Part shown: positions 21,031 through 29,108 of the stretch, in pieces
Position numbering within the stretch: the stretch's first letter is position 1
How the letters are laid out: every line of letters begins with the position of its first letter
Origin: Saccharopolyspora soli
Lineage (GTDB): Bacteria; Actinomycetota; Actinomycetes; Mycobacteriales; Pseudonocardiaceae
NCBI RefSeq assembly: GCF_022678645.1
Contig: NZ_JALBWV010000055.1
Coordinates: forward strand, 1 to 62,886
Length of the DNA: 62,886 nt
Reading direction: 5' to 3'
Position numbers and translations under genes: made by a program
Notes under the pieces: generated by a model
The model's input: the letters and a program-made list of their open reading frames with translations, nothing else
Databases searched by the model: none
What the model was told of the DNA's origin: nothing

Positions 21031-22119
21031 TCAGTGCACCGCCAGTGCTGGCCAGCCGGGCCCGTTGAGGGTTCCGGCGGCCAACCCCAGGTAGACGGCG
21101 GCCAGATCGAATCGGGTGGCCAGCGCCGCGGACCGCAGCACGGCGTCGGCGCGCACCGACTCACCTGGCGTGACCAGGTCCGCACTGGGCAAATCGCGCG
21201 TCGCGGCTCGTTCGAAGACCTCTCCCTGCGCGTCGTGCCGCGCACTGACCAGGAACACGCGAAGCAGTGCACCGGGGTTGTCCTCGGGATCGGCGAACAG
21301 ATCCGCCTCGGAGCCGACCGCGGCGGCAGCGCGGTGCAGCGCCCGCTCGGTGGCCGCCTGCGGGTAGTCGGCGACGTAGGAGGGCACCCCCGCGTGGCTG
21401 CCGAGCGCGAACGCGCCGTGCGCAGCCACCGCCGTGGAAACCGGGTCGATGCCCCACAGCAGCGGGGTGCGGTCGGCCAGGCGCAGCGCCAGCGACTTCG
21501 CGGGGTTGATCAGCGACTCGTGGCTCGGGTGGGCGCGCTCGGCTTCCCGGTCCAGCTCGTCGGCCAACTGTTCGGCGTCGAAGGTCAGCAGGCCCAGTGC
21601 GGCGATGGTGCTGATCCCGGCCGCGAAGACGTGTGCGAACGACAGCGCTGGTGGCACCGGGACGCGCGGCGACAGCAACTTGGCGCGGCCCGCACCGGCA
21701 GCCGCGACCGGGCCGTCCGACGGGACCGCCAGCACGACCGTCGCATTGCGGCGGCAGGCGACCGATATCGACTCGGCCAGCACCGCGTCGCCCACGTCGT
21801 CGGTGTGCGCGAAGACGACGTCCAACGCGCCGATCCACGCCGGAATCGACTCGGCGACCACCACTGGAACCGGGCACCGCGGGCCGAGCAGCGCGGCGAG
21901 CAACCGGCAGACCGCCGGGCCGACGCCGGGCCGCGCCACCAGCACCAGGGCGCGCGGGCGACCGTCGGCGAGGTCGTCCAGGCCCACCTCGCTCGCGGTC
22001 TCCATCGCGGCGCGAACCTGCGCGCCGGAAAGGGCCGCGAGTCGCAGCAACCCACCGGCGTCCACGTCGGCCAGCCTGGCCGCGTCGTCGAAGAGACTGT
22101 CGTCCAGCACGAACGTCAC
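21031..22119 (-). CDS. TobH/SIS-domain-like protein (Rv3256c homologue)
   Basis: A 362-residue protein of the actinobacterial TobH family, located between manA and manB as in mycobacteria. The fold is an SIS-like (phosphosugar isomerase) arrangement: RALVLVARPGVGPAVCRLLAALLG near 55-75, VFAHTDDVGDAVLAESISVACRRNATVVL near 107-135, and VPVPPALSFAHVFAAGISTIAALGL. The canonical catalytic residues of phosphoglucose or phosphomannose isomerases were not recognised, so it may bind sugar phosphates without isomerising them. The GTG start overlaps the stop of the Trm112-like gene by four bases (GTGA), so the two are coupled. A role linked to mannose metabolism is inferred from context only. Confidence 0.8.
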   Translation of the reverse strand: MTFVLDDSLFDDAARLADVDAGGLLRLAALSGAQVRAAMETASEVGLDDLADGRPRALVLVARPGVGPAVCRLLAALLGPRCPVPVVVAESIPAWIGALDVVFAHTDDVGDAVLAESISVACRRNATVVLAVPSDGPVAAAGAGRAKLLSPRVPVPPALSFAHVFAAGISTIAALGLLTFDAEQLADELDREAERAHPSHESLINPAKSLALRLADRTPLLWGIDPVSTAVAAHGAFALGSHAGVPSYVADYPQAATERALHRAAAAVGSEADLFADPEDNPGALLRVFLVSARHDAQGEVFERAATRDLPSADLVTPGESVRADAVLRSAALATRFDLAAVYLGLAAGTLNGPGWPALAVH

Positions 22120-22331
22120 CCCTCACCGGCGGCGCCGGGGGCCGGACCCCCGACGGCCTCTTCCAGCAGCAGCACCGGAATTCCGTCCCGGACCGGGAAG
22201 CTACGGCCACAGAAGGTGCAGGTCAGGTAGTCGGCCTGCGCGTCATCGGCCCGTCCCGGTTGCAGCGCGGCGTGCTCGGGGCACGGGCAAGCCAGGATCT
22301 CCAACAACTCCGGTTGCAGGTCAACGGCCAC
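22116..22331 (-). CDS. Trm112 family zinc-binding protein
   Basis: A 71-residue Trm112/UPF0434-type protein. It has LLEILACPCPEHAALQ with the first Cys pair and LTCTFCGRSFPVRDGIPVLL with the second CxxC and the characteristic YPIxDGIP-like end. Family members are zinc-binding activating partners of methyltransferases or small stand-alone proteins. The start is the GTG at 22331, directly behind GGGAGGAAAA; an upstream TTG at 22343 lies within that ribosome binding site. It is translationally coupled to the TobH-like gene downstream and is in the mannose cluster. Confidence 0.88.
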   Translation of the reverse strand: MAVDLQPELLEILACPCPEHAALQPGRADDAQADYLTCTFCGRSFPVRDGIPVLLLEEAVGGPAPGAAGEG

Positions 22332-22403
22332 TTTTCCTCCCAAACTCGCCCGCGCCGACGGCGCGGGCGTGCTACTGCCGACCGCCGTGGCGACGCCGAA
22401 ACC

Positions 22404-23753
22404 TCACCCTCGGACGACCGCGAGCACCTCGTCGCGCAGCGCGGCCATGGCGTCAGTGTCCCTTGCCTCCACGTTGAGCCGGAGCAGCGGTTCGGTGTTG
22501 GACGGGCGCAAATTGAACCAGGATCCGTCCGACAACTCCACGGTAAGCCCGTCGAGCTCGTCCACACGAGCGCCAATCCGGTCGCCGAAAGCCGCCGCGA
22601 CAGCACGCATCCGGTCCTGCTGGTCGTCGACCGTGGAGTTGATCTCGCCGGAGGCGACGTACCGCGAGTACTCGGCCATCAGCTCGGACAATGGCTTGTC
22701 CTGCTCGCCGAGCGCGGCGAGCACGTGCAGCGCGGCGAGCATGCCGGAGTCGGCGCGCCAGAAGTCGCGGAAGTAGTAGTGCGCGGAGTGCTCACCGCCG
22801 AAGATCGCCCCGGTCTCGGCCATCGTCTGCTTGATGAACGAGTGGCCGACGCGGGTGCGCACCGGCTTGCCGCCGTGTTCGGCGACGATCTCGGGCACCG
22901 CCTTGGAGGTGATCAGGTTGTGGATGACCGTGCCGCCGGGGTCCTTGGCCAGTTCGCGGACCGCGACCAGCGCGGTGATCGCGCTCGGTGAGACCGGCTC
23001 GGCCCGCTCGTCCACCACGAAGCAGCGGTCCGCGTCGCCGTCGAAGGCCAGTCCGGCGTCGGCTCCGACGTCGCGGACCTTGGCCTGCAGGTCGACCAGG
23101 TTCGCCGGGTCCAGCGGGTTGGCCTCGTGGTTGGGGAACGTGCCGTCCAGCTCGAAGTACATCGGCACCAGTTCGATCGGCAGGCCGTTGAAGACGATCG
23201 GCACGGTGTGCCCGCCCATCCCGTTGCCCGCGTCCACCACGATCTTCAGCGGGCGGATGTCGCTGAGGTCGACCAGGTCGCGCAGGAAGGCGGCGTACTC
23301 GGCGGTCAGGTTCCGCTGAGTGACGGTGCCCTTGGCGCCCAGGAACTCCGGGACCCCGTGGGTGGCCAACTCCTGGATCTCGGACAGGCCGCTGTCCTGG
23401 CCGACCGGGGCTGCCCCGCCGCGGCACATCTTGATGCCGTTGTAGCGGGCCGGGTTGTGGCTGGCGGTGAACATCGCACCCGGCAGGTCGAGCCGCCCGG
23501 AGCCGAAGTACAGCATGTCGGTGCTGGCCAGGCCGATGTTGATCACATCGACGCCCTGCCCGGTGACGCCCGCGGCGAACGCGTCGGCCAGGCCCGGCGA
23601 GGAGTCCCGCATGTCGTGTCCGACGACCACGGCCGGGCCGCCGACCAACCGCGTGAAGGCGGCGCCGATCTCCCGCACCACGTCGGCGTCAAGGCCGTCC
23701 CCGACCACCCCGCGGATGTCGTACGCCTTGACGATCCCCGACAGGTCCCGCAC
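22404..23753 (-). CDS. manB: Phosphomannomutase/phosphoglucomutase
   Basis: Converts mannose 6-phosphate to mannose 1-phosphate, the second step to GDP-mannose. The 449-residue enzyme has the four hallmark loops of the alpha-D-phosphohexomutase superfamily: catalytic TASHNP with Ser98, metal loop DGDADR, sugar-specificity loop GEHSAHYYF (GEHS, typical of PMM/PGM enzymes), and phosphate loop RPSNTEPLLRLN. The start is the GTG at 23753 because GGGGAGGGTGCAGC precedes it; an upstream start at 23783 would add ten residues. It is the first gene of a leftward run manB, Trm112-like, TobH-like, manA. Confidence 0.95.
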   Translation of the reverse strand: MRDLSGIVKAYDIRGVVGDGLDADVVREIGAAFTRLVGGPAVVVGHDMRDSSPGLADAFAAGVTGQGVDVINIGLASTDMLYFGSGRLDLPGAMFTASHNPARYNGIKMCRGGAAPVGQDSGLSEIQELATHGVPEFLGAKGTVTQRNLTAEYAAFLRDLVDLSDIRPLKIVVDAGNGMGGHTVPIVFNGLPIELVPMYFELDGTFPNHEANPLDPANLVDLQAKVRDVGADAGLAFDGDADRCFVVDERAEPVSPSAITALVAVRELAKDPGGTVIHNLITSKAVPEIVAEHGGKPVRTRVGHSFIKQTMAETGAIFGGEHSAHYYFRDFWRADSGMLAALHVLAALGEQDKPLSELMAEYSRYVASGEINSTVDDQQDRMRAVAAAFGDRIGARVDELDGLTVELSDGSWFNLRPSNTEPLLRLNVEARDTDAMAALRDEVLAVVRG

Positions 23754-23862
23754 GCTGCACCCTCCCCGTTCCGCGTCAGACAACCCGTGGTCCGAAGCCT
23801 ACCGGCGATCGAGTGTGCGGTGACGCCACCTGGACACACCCGAGCCGTTGGTCACGATCTGT

Positions 23863-24222
23863 TCATTCGTCGATCGGATCGGGCAGCGCCCGCAGGTGTC
23901 CGCGACGGCTCCCACCTGCGGTAAGCCCCGGGGCCTCGATCGGCCGGTCCGGGCGACCAGCTTCCCGCACGGCCTCGGCGAGCGCGGTCAGGTCGTCGTC
24001 GGACGGCTGCGGTGGCGCGAACTCGCCCTCGTGCCGCACGACCTCCCAGCCCTTCGGCACCGTGAGCCGCAGCGCGTGCGCTTCGCACAGGTCGTAGCTG
24101 TGCGGCTCGGCGTAGGTGGCCAGCGGTCCCACCACCGCGGTGGAGTCCGCATAGGCATAAGTGAGCGTGGCAACAGCCGGGTTGGTACACCCGGTCCGCG
24201 AGCAACGCCTCACGCTCCGCAC
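23863..24222 (-). CDS. DUF3499 family protein (Rv3258c homologue)
   Basis: A 119-residue actinobacteria-specific protein of unknown function. The N-terminus has RRCSRTGCTNPAVATLTYAYADSTAVVGPLATYAEPHSYDLC, in which CxxxxC and a later C/H pair look like a small zinc ribbon. GWEVVRHEGEF and a C-terminal RRGHLRALPDPID complete the family pattern. The GTG at 24222 is preferred over GTGs at 24231 and 24213: a TATCGT -10 box lies 7 bases before it and overlaps the 24231 codon. It is divergent from the zincin-like gene. Confidence 0.87.
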   Translation of the reverse strand: MRSVRRCSRTGCTNPAVATLTYAYADSTAVVGPLATYAEPHSYDLCEAHALRLTVPKGWEVVRHEGEFAPPQPSDDDLTALAEAVREAGRPDRPIEAPGLTAGGSRRGHLRALPDPIDE

Positions 24223-24229
24223 GACACGC

Positions 24230-24235
24230 ACGATA
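24230..24235 (-). promoter_or_regulatory. -10 box for leaderless DUF3499 gene
   Basis: TATCGT on the minus strand, 7 bases before the GTG at 24222. It decides against the next upstream GTG, which it overlaps. Confidence 0.45.
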
Positions 24236-24393
24236 GCGCCCCCGGTCGGGTGCGCGGCGCAGGCACGCGGAAACCGCCTCCGGCCCGGCTCGCGAGCAGC
24301 TGGTTCCGACCTGTCTGCTCTGCGCGAACACCCGCGTTGGGCGGCTGCTGGAAAACCCACCGCGGCTTGTCCCGACCTTGGCTGCCGAAGGCG

Positions 24394-24399
24394 TACCCT
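24394..24399 (+). promoter_or_regulatory. -10 box for leaderless zincin-like gene
   Basis: TACCCT, 6 bases before the GTG at 24406. No Shine-Dalgarno sequence is present, in line with a leaderless transcript. Confidence 0.45.
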
Positions 24400-24405
24400 C
24401 GGCCC

Positions 24406-24879
24406 GTGGTGACCGCACGTGGATCTCGGCGTCGAAGCCGCTTCCGGCGGGACCGGCGCGGCCGTGGCCTGCGCGGACCGCTGTACCCGTCCTCGGTTCC
24501 GGTGTCCCGCAGCCGCTCGCAGCGGTTCGACGCGCTGGTGCTGGAGGCCCTGGAACCGATCGAGCAGCGCTGGCACGCGGAGCTGACCCAGCTCGACGTG
24601 GCCGTGGACGAGGTGCCGGAGATCAAGAGCACCACGCCGGAGAAGCTGGTGTGGGACGACGACGTGGTGGTGGATGCCAACGTGCCGCTGGCCCGGCTGG
24701 TCCCGGCTGGGGTTGACCGGCGCGGGTTGCCGACCCGCGCTCGCATCGTGCTGTACCGCCGACCGCTGGAAGCCCGCGCCCGCGACGGCATGGACATGGC
24801 GGATCTGCTGCACGACGTGCTCGTCGAACAGGTCGCCACCTACCTCGGGTTGGACCCCGACGTCATCGAAGGCCAGTGA
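24406..24879 (+). CDS. Zincin-like metallopeptidase family protein (Rv3259 homologue)
   Basis: A 157-residue protein like Rv3259 and the small actinobacterial metallopeptidase (zincin-like, DUF1025-type) family. After a basic tail of about 35 residues (GSRRRSRFRRDRRGRGLRGP) comes a conserved domain: FDALVLEALEPIEQRWHAEL, then VLYRRPLEARARDG, and finally MADLLHDVLVEQVATYLGLDPD. The last segment aligns with the HExxH helix of the family but reads HDVLVEQ, so the canonical Glu is Asp and the second His is missing. It may be inactive or use another residue. GTG at 24406 or 24409; a -10 box supports 24406. Confidence 0.82.
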   Translation: MVTARGSRRRSRFRRDRRGRGLRGPLYPSSVPVSRSRSQRFDALVLEALEPIEQRWHAELTQLDVAVDEVPEIKSTTPEKLVWDDDVVVDANVPLARLVPAGVDRRGLPTRARIVLYRRPLEARARDGMDMADLLHDVLVEQVATYLGLDPDVIEGQ

Positions 24880-24893
24880 CGCGGCGCTGCTGA

Positions 24894-25007
24894 GTGGCAA
24901 CCGAACTCGCCCAGCTGCTGGCGCTGATCTCCACCATCAACACCTGGAACCGCATCGCCCTCAGCACTGCCGAGGTTGCGGGCGCCGACGAGCGCACCGC
25001 CCCCTGA
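24894..25007 (+). pseudogene. Remnant of a carboxymuconolactone decarboxylase/AhpD-type gene
   Basis: A 37-codon frame whose product reads ATELAQLLALISTINTWNRI followed by ALSTAEVAG. This closely resembles the last helix of carboxymuconolactone decarboxylase-family proteins, whose C-termini typically read LIAVINAWNRLxVATRxVPG. The rest of such a protein (about 110 residues including the CxxC active site) is missing; upstream DNA is the end of the zincin-like gene. No ribosome binding site is obvious. It is best read as a decayed 3' fragment left by an old rearrangement. Confidence 0.5.
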
Positions 25008-25050
25008 AGCGCCTGGGAACCACCGAAGTCGACATCGACGAGCCCGCGGT

Positions 25051-28000
25051 TCAGGCGGCACGGGACCGCGAGCGGCGTTCGGGGAGGGCAGCGACGAGGG
25101 TGAACAGGACGACCGCCGCCTGCAGGCCCAGCAGCGCGGTGCGGGGGATCTCGGTGTAGCCCACCCGCACCTCCGCCGAGTTCTCCGGCAACGGGATCGC
25201 CACCTGGTGGCCCCAGGCGGTGGCCAGCGGGAACGGCCGACCGTCTATCCGGACGTACCAGCCCGGCTCGTTCTCCGCGCCGAGGACCAGCGCTCGACCG
25301 GCGCCGCCTTCGGAGATCCGGACGGTGAAATTCGGCAGCTGCGCGGCCACCGGCAACGGTCGGGCCTCGGGAGTCGGCGCGGGCTCGGTTCGGGCCTGCC
25401 GCGCGAGGTCGGGGCCGAGCAACTCGACCGGACTGCTCGGCAGCAGCAGGCTCAGGACGCGATGCCCGTCGGGGAGCCGGTCGTGCTCGGCGACCAGGTC
25501 TGGGGCGGATTCCGGCAGCCGGGAGCCATCCGGCACCGCGATGAACCCCACGCCCCGAGCCGCAGCCGCCGCGAGCGCGCCGCGCACCCGTGCGGGGTCG
25601 GCGGACTGCAGGTCGTCGTCAACCCGGCGCAGCCAGTCGACGGCGGTAGCGACTGGCGCGAGGTCGTCGTCACCGAAGCGAGGGCCGGTGCCATCGACCA
25701 GCCGGGCCGGTTGCGGCCCTGGGTCGAGAACCAGCAGTGAACCAGGCAGATCCGCGGCGGTGTGCTGTTGGACGCGCAGCGGACCGCCGAGCGAGGTGAA
25801 CGCCGCAGCGGAGGCCAGCCCGAGCAGGCCGACCACCAGCAGCGGCACCACGACCTTGCCGGGAACGCGAGGTTTCCTGGCCACCAACACCACCCAGCCG
25901 CAACCAGCCGCGACGAGCACCAGCGGTCCGCCTGTCCAACCGGTCGTGTTCTGGCCACCCGCGATCGGCTCGGCGGCGACCACGTCGACCAGCGCAGCCA
26001 GTGCCCAGCCGAAGATCGCGACGGCCACGCCCAGCAACATCCGCTGGGTCCATGCAGCCACCAGGGCGACGACCGCCGCGAGCACGAACAGCGCGCCGAC
26101 CAGACTCGCCGGTGATCCGTCCGGGCTCAACGCGAACAGCCAGGCTCCAGCCGGAGTTTCGACGACCCGTGCGCCTAGCCCGTGCAGCAAGACCTGCGGA
26201 TGTTGCAGCAACACGACCGGCCACGGCAGCAGGCAGGCAACGGAAAGCAGCACCACCGCAGCCAGTCCGACCACGCGGCGCCGACCGCGCGAGTCCTGGT
26301 CGGGAACGACCACGAAAGCAAGCAGGGCCAACACGATCAACGCGACGTGCAGCAGCGGAGCGAACGCACCCAGCACCGCCAGGCCCAGTGCGGTCAGGCA
26401 CGCCGTCCTCAACCACTGCCCGTCGGACTGCCAGACCACCGCAGCGATTCCGGCCAGCAGCACTGGCACCAGGATGTGCGCGACCACGACGTCCAGGCGT
26501 CCCTGCCCAGCCGAGAGCGCCGCCGCAGGCAGCAAGGCGTAAGCACCCGCCACCACGGCTCGCCGCAGCCGCGACACCGGCAGCGCGCGAGTCGCGACGT
26601 AAGCACTCAGGCCCGCGAGCGGAGCGCCGAATAGCAGCAATATCGAAACCACCACCGACGGTCCACCTAGGACAGTGCCGAACAGCGCCAGCACCAGCAG
26701 CGACGGCGAAGCAGCCGAGCCCGTGCCACCGCTGACCGGGTGCCATGCCGCCAGGTAGTCGCGCCACGTCGTGCCCAAGTCGGCCACCGGCAGCAACCGG
26801 CCGCCCGCCAGCCCCGCCCCGAACCGATCGGCGAGCAATCCGTTGGTGACGAACGCGAACACCGCGAGTACGACCACGAGCACCACGGGTGGCGCCAACA
26901 CCAGTTCGCGGAGCATCCGCCAGCGGTCGACGGGAACGAGCAGCAGGTCCGGTCGCGCCATGTCCCGCGGCGAAGGCGACGGCTTCGGCGCCGAGGTCTC
27001 CGGCACCGGCACCACGACCAGCCCGCGCAGTTCCGGTGCCTGCACCGGTCCGTCCGGAACAGCTTTGATCAGGTGGCCTTCCGGTGCTCGCCGCAACACC
27101 AGATCACGCCGCACCCGCTCGCGGACCAACGCCTCGAACGCCCTGCGCAACCAATTGCGAACTTTCGCCACCCGACTCGTGAACAGCCTGCGGACACCGT
27201 GCCGGACCGGAATCGCCGTGGCACGCGCTGCCCGTCCCGCTAGCAGTTTCATCCGGCCGCTGAGCAGTTCGCGCAACACCGCCAGTTCGGCGCCCGACTC
27301 GGTCCAGCGCCGCAACGCCGCGAAGCCGCACATCCGCAACAACGCCAGGCAGAACAGCCGTGGCAGGCCGAGCAGGAAGGCCCACACCGGCGCGTTCACC
27401 AAGAACGTCCGCACCCCGCTGACCCGCTCCGCGGCGCGTGACCGGCGTCTCGCGGCCGCATGCCGCATCCGCGCGTCCGGAACCCACCGGACACCGTGTC
27501 CGGCCAGGTTGACCCGCCACCCCAGGTCGACGTCCACGCCACCGGAAAGGTGCGGGTCGAAACCGTCCAACTGCTCGAAGACATCGCGCCGAACCAGCGC
27601 CCCAGCCGTCGTCACCGCCAGCACTTCCGACATCGGTGGAGCCGCACCGATCAACGCCGGGTCCAGTTCGGACGGTCCGATGCCGGTCCGCCGATGCCCA
27701 GCGGCATCGGTGCTCAGGCCCGCGTCCACCACCCGCCGCGGGTCAGCCCAGTCCAACCCGAGCGGGCCGAGCAGCGCCGCGGCCGAATCCAGCTCGGCGG
27801 CGCGCAGCAACCGCTCCAAGCAGTCCGGCTCGGGCGCGGAATCGTCGTGCAGCAACCACAACCAGCGCCCCGGATCAGCCCACTGCTGCATCCCGTGCGC
27901 GACGGCCTCGGCGACCGCCGCGCCGAACCCCGTCTCACGCGACGTGGTGAGCACGTCGTCGAGGATCCGATCCGCGCGCGCCTGCGCCAACAATTCCGCG

Positions 28001-28137
28001 GTGCGGTCGGTCGAGCCGGTGTCCACGGCCAGCACGTACTGCGGCCGCTCGGTCAGATCGCCCAGTGCGGCAAGCACATCCGGCAGCCACGCCTCGCCGT
28101 CGTGACAGACCAACACCGCCAGCACCGGCGCGACCAA
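25051..28137 (-). CDS. Large membrane-bound family 2 glycosyltransferase
   Basis: A 1028-residue protein with a cytoplasmic GT-A domain fused to a polytopic membrane region. Residues 1-290 are family 2: VLVCHDGEAWLPDVLAALGDL, LAVDTGSTDRT, the metal-binding LLHDDSAPEPD, and GFDPHLSGGVDVDLGWR. From about 405 to 780 there are about a dozen hydrophobic segments, then an extracytoplasmic C-terminal part of about 220 residues, and a final hydrophobic helix near 1000 with a basic end. The unusual TTG start is chosen because GGGAGG lies five bases before it. The layout, next to whiB, recurs in actinomycetes. It probably adds a sugar to an envelope polymer; donor and acceptor are unknown. Confidence 0.85.
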   Translation of the reverse strand: MVAPVLAVLVCHDGEAWLPDVLAALGDLTERPQYVLAVDTGSTDRTAELLAQARADRILDDVLTTSRETGFGAAVAEAVAHGMQQWADPGRWLWLLHDDSAPEPDCLERLLRAAELDSAAALLGPLGLDWADPRRVVDAGLSTDAAGHRRTGIGPSELDPALIGAAPPMSEVLAVTTAGALVRRDVFEQLDGFDPHLSGGVDVDLGWRVNLAGHGVRWVPDARMRHAAARRRSRAAERVSGVRTFLVNAPVWAFLLGLPRLFCLALLRMCGFAALRRWTESGAELAVLRELLSGRMKLLAGRAARATAIPVRHGVRRLFTSRVAKVRNWLRRAFEALVRERVRRDLVLRRAPEGHLIKAVPDGPVQAPELRGLVVVPVPETSAPKPSPSPRDMARPDLLLVPVDRWRMLRELVLAPPVVLVVVLAVFAFVTNGLLADRFGAGLAGGRLLPVADLGTTWRDYLAAWHPVSGGTGSAASPSLLVLALFGTVLGGPSVVVSILLLFGAPLAGLSAYVATRALPVSRLRRAVVAGAYALLPAAALSAGQGRLDVVVAHILVPVLLAGIAAVVWQSDGQWLRTACLTALGLAVLGAFAPLLHVALIVLALLAFVVVPDQDSRGRRRVVGLAAVVLLSVACLLPWPVVLLQHPQVLLHGLGARVVETPAGAWLFALSPDGSPASLVGALFVLAAVVALVAAWTQRMLLGVAVAIFGWALAALVDVVAAEPIAGGQNTTGWTGGPLVLVAAGCGWVVLVARKPRVPGKVVVPLLVVGLLGLASAAAFTSLGGPLRVQQHTAADLPGSLLVLDPGPQPARLVDGTGPRFGDDDLAPVATAVDWLRRVDDDLQSADPARVRGALAAAAARGVGFIAVPDGSRLPESAPDLVAEHDRLPDGHRVLSLLLPSSPVELLGPDLARQARTEPAPTPEARPLPVAAQLPNFTVRISEGGAGRALVLGAENEPGWYVRIDGRPFPLATAWGHQVAIPLPENSAEVRVGYTEIPRTALLGLQAAVVLFTLVAALPERRSRSRAA

Positions 28138-28308
28138 AACGTCCTCCCGCGAAACTGATCCACTACCGCAGCACGGTAATGCACCAACAGCGGAAGAAAA
28201 CCCTTGAGCAGAAAACAGCGAGGTCCAGCGATCCTCAGCTGCCGTGAGATCTCTGATGCGATGGAGCTGTCCCCGCGAAGCCGACGTCCGCCACTACGAG
28301 CGCAGCGG

Positions 28309-28623
28309 TCAGACCGCGCGACGCTTCAGCTTGCGGCGTTCCCTTTCGGACAGTCCGCCCCAGATGCCGAAGCGTTCGTCGTGCTGCAACGCGTACTCCA
28401 GGCATTCGGACCGCACCTCGCAGCCCGCGCAGATGCGCTTGGCCTCCCGCGTCGAGCCGCCCTTCTCCGGGAAGAACGCCTCCGGATCGGTCTGCGCACA
28501 CAACGCGCGCTCCTGCCATTCCTGTTCGTCCTCGCCCAGCTCGAACAGCTCGGCCAGGATGTCGAATTCCCCGACGGTGGCATCCCCACGCTCCGCCAGG
28601 CGGTTATCTCCTGATTCCCACAT
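28309..28623 (-). CDS. whiB: WhiB-family iron-sulfur transcription regulator (WhiB2/WhmD type)
   Basis: A 104-residue Wbl protein controlling septation and cell division. The [4Fe-4S] cysteines are Cys42, Cys65, Cys68 and Cys74 (ALCAQTDPEAFF, ICAGCEVRSEC). The beta-turn GIWGG is at 86-90, and the basic DNA-binding tail RERRKLKRRAV ends the protein. The core is nearly identical to mycobacterial WhiB2 (CAQTDPEAFFPEKGGSTREA). The ATG at 28623 follows CGGGGGAACCAACG. A promoter is seen 280 bases upstream. It sits between the large glycosyltransferase and the divergent F420/protease cluster, as in mycobacteria. Confidence 0.95.
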   Translation of the reverse strand: MWESGDNRLAERGDATVGEFDILAELFELGEDEQEWQERALCAQTDPEAFFPEKGGSTREAKRICAGCEVRSECLEYALQHDERFGIWGGLSERERRKLKRRAV

Positions 28624-28909
28624 CGTTGGTTCCCCCGATGTCTCCCGTTCCCACCGGTCCTCCCCAGGACCGGAACAGGACGCACTCCTGCTAGCAGGTT
28701 GACCGGTCCCCCCTCGTTCAGGGACCCCGCACTTCGACGGCTCCAGCCGTCGCCGATCGGCCGCTCCGCCCGCCCTCTCACCGCTGGCGGCGCCTTCGAT
28801 CGACCGGTGCCCGACCAGGTCTCCCGCACCCGGTCGGCCGCTCCCGCGATCATCCACTTGGCATCCAGCCGAGCAAACGATCTTTTCGGCGGCGAATGAC
28901 ACTGCTGTG
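28624..28909 (-). other. Long whiB leader region
   Basis: About 280 bases between the predicted whiB start point (about 28903) and the ATG. It carries no supported reading frame and may hold a regulatory 5' UTR. GC-rich stretches could fold, but no single clear hairpin stands out. Confidence 0.35.
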
Positions 28910-28938
28910 ATTACACCCGTGTAGCTCCTTGCGGTCAA
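28910..28938 (-). promoter_or_regulatory. Promoter for whiB
   Basis: On the minus strand TTGACC (28938-28933) is followed after exactly 17 bases by TGTAAT (28915-28910), each one or two bases from the vegetative consensus. This is the best -35/-10 pair seen in the window. Confidence 0.6.
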
Positions 28939-29108
28939 GCGGAGACCTTCCGTAGGGGGACATCCGGACCTCCGGCTGCGCGGCACCACGTCTGAGCACG
29001 TTCGGCGGATCGCCAGTACTCCGTCCGCCGCAACGCCGACCCCCCAAGATCATGCATACCACCCCATGGTCATCTTCGCCGGTCCGCTGTTCGTGGACAC
29101 TGGACGGC

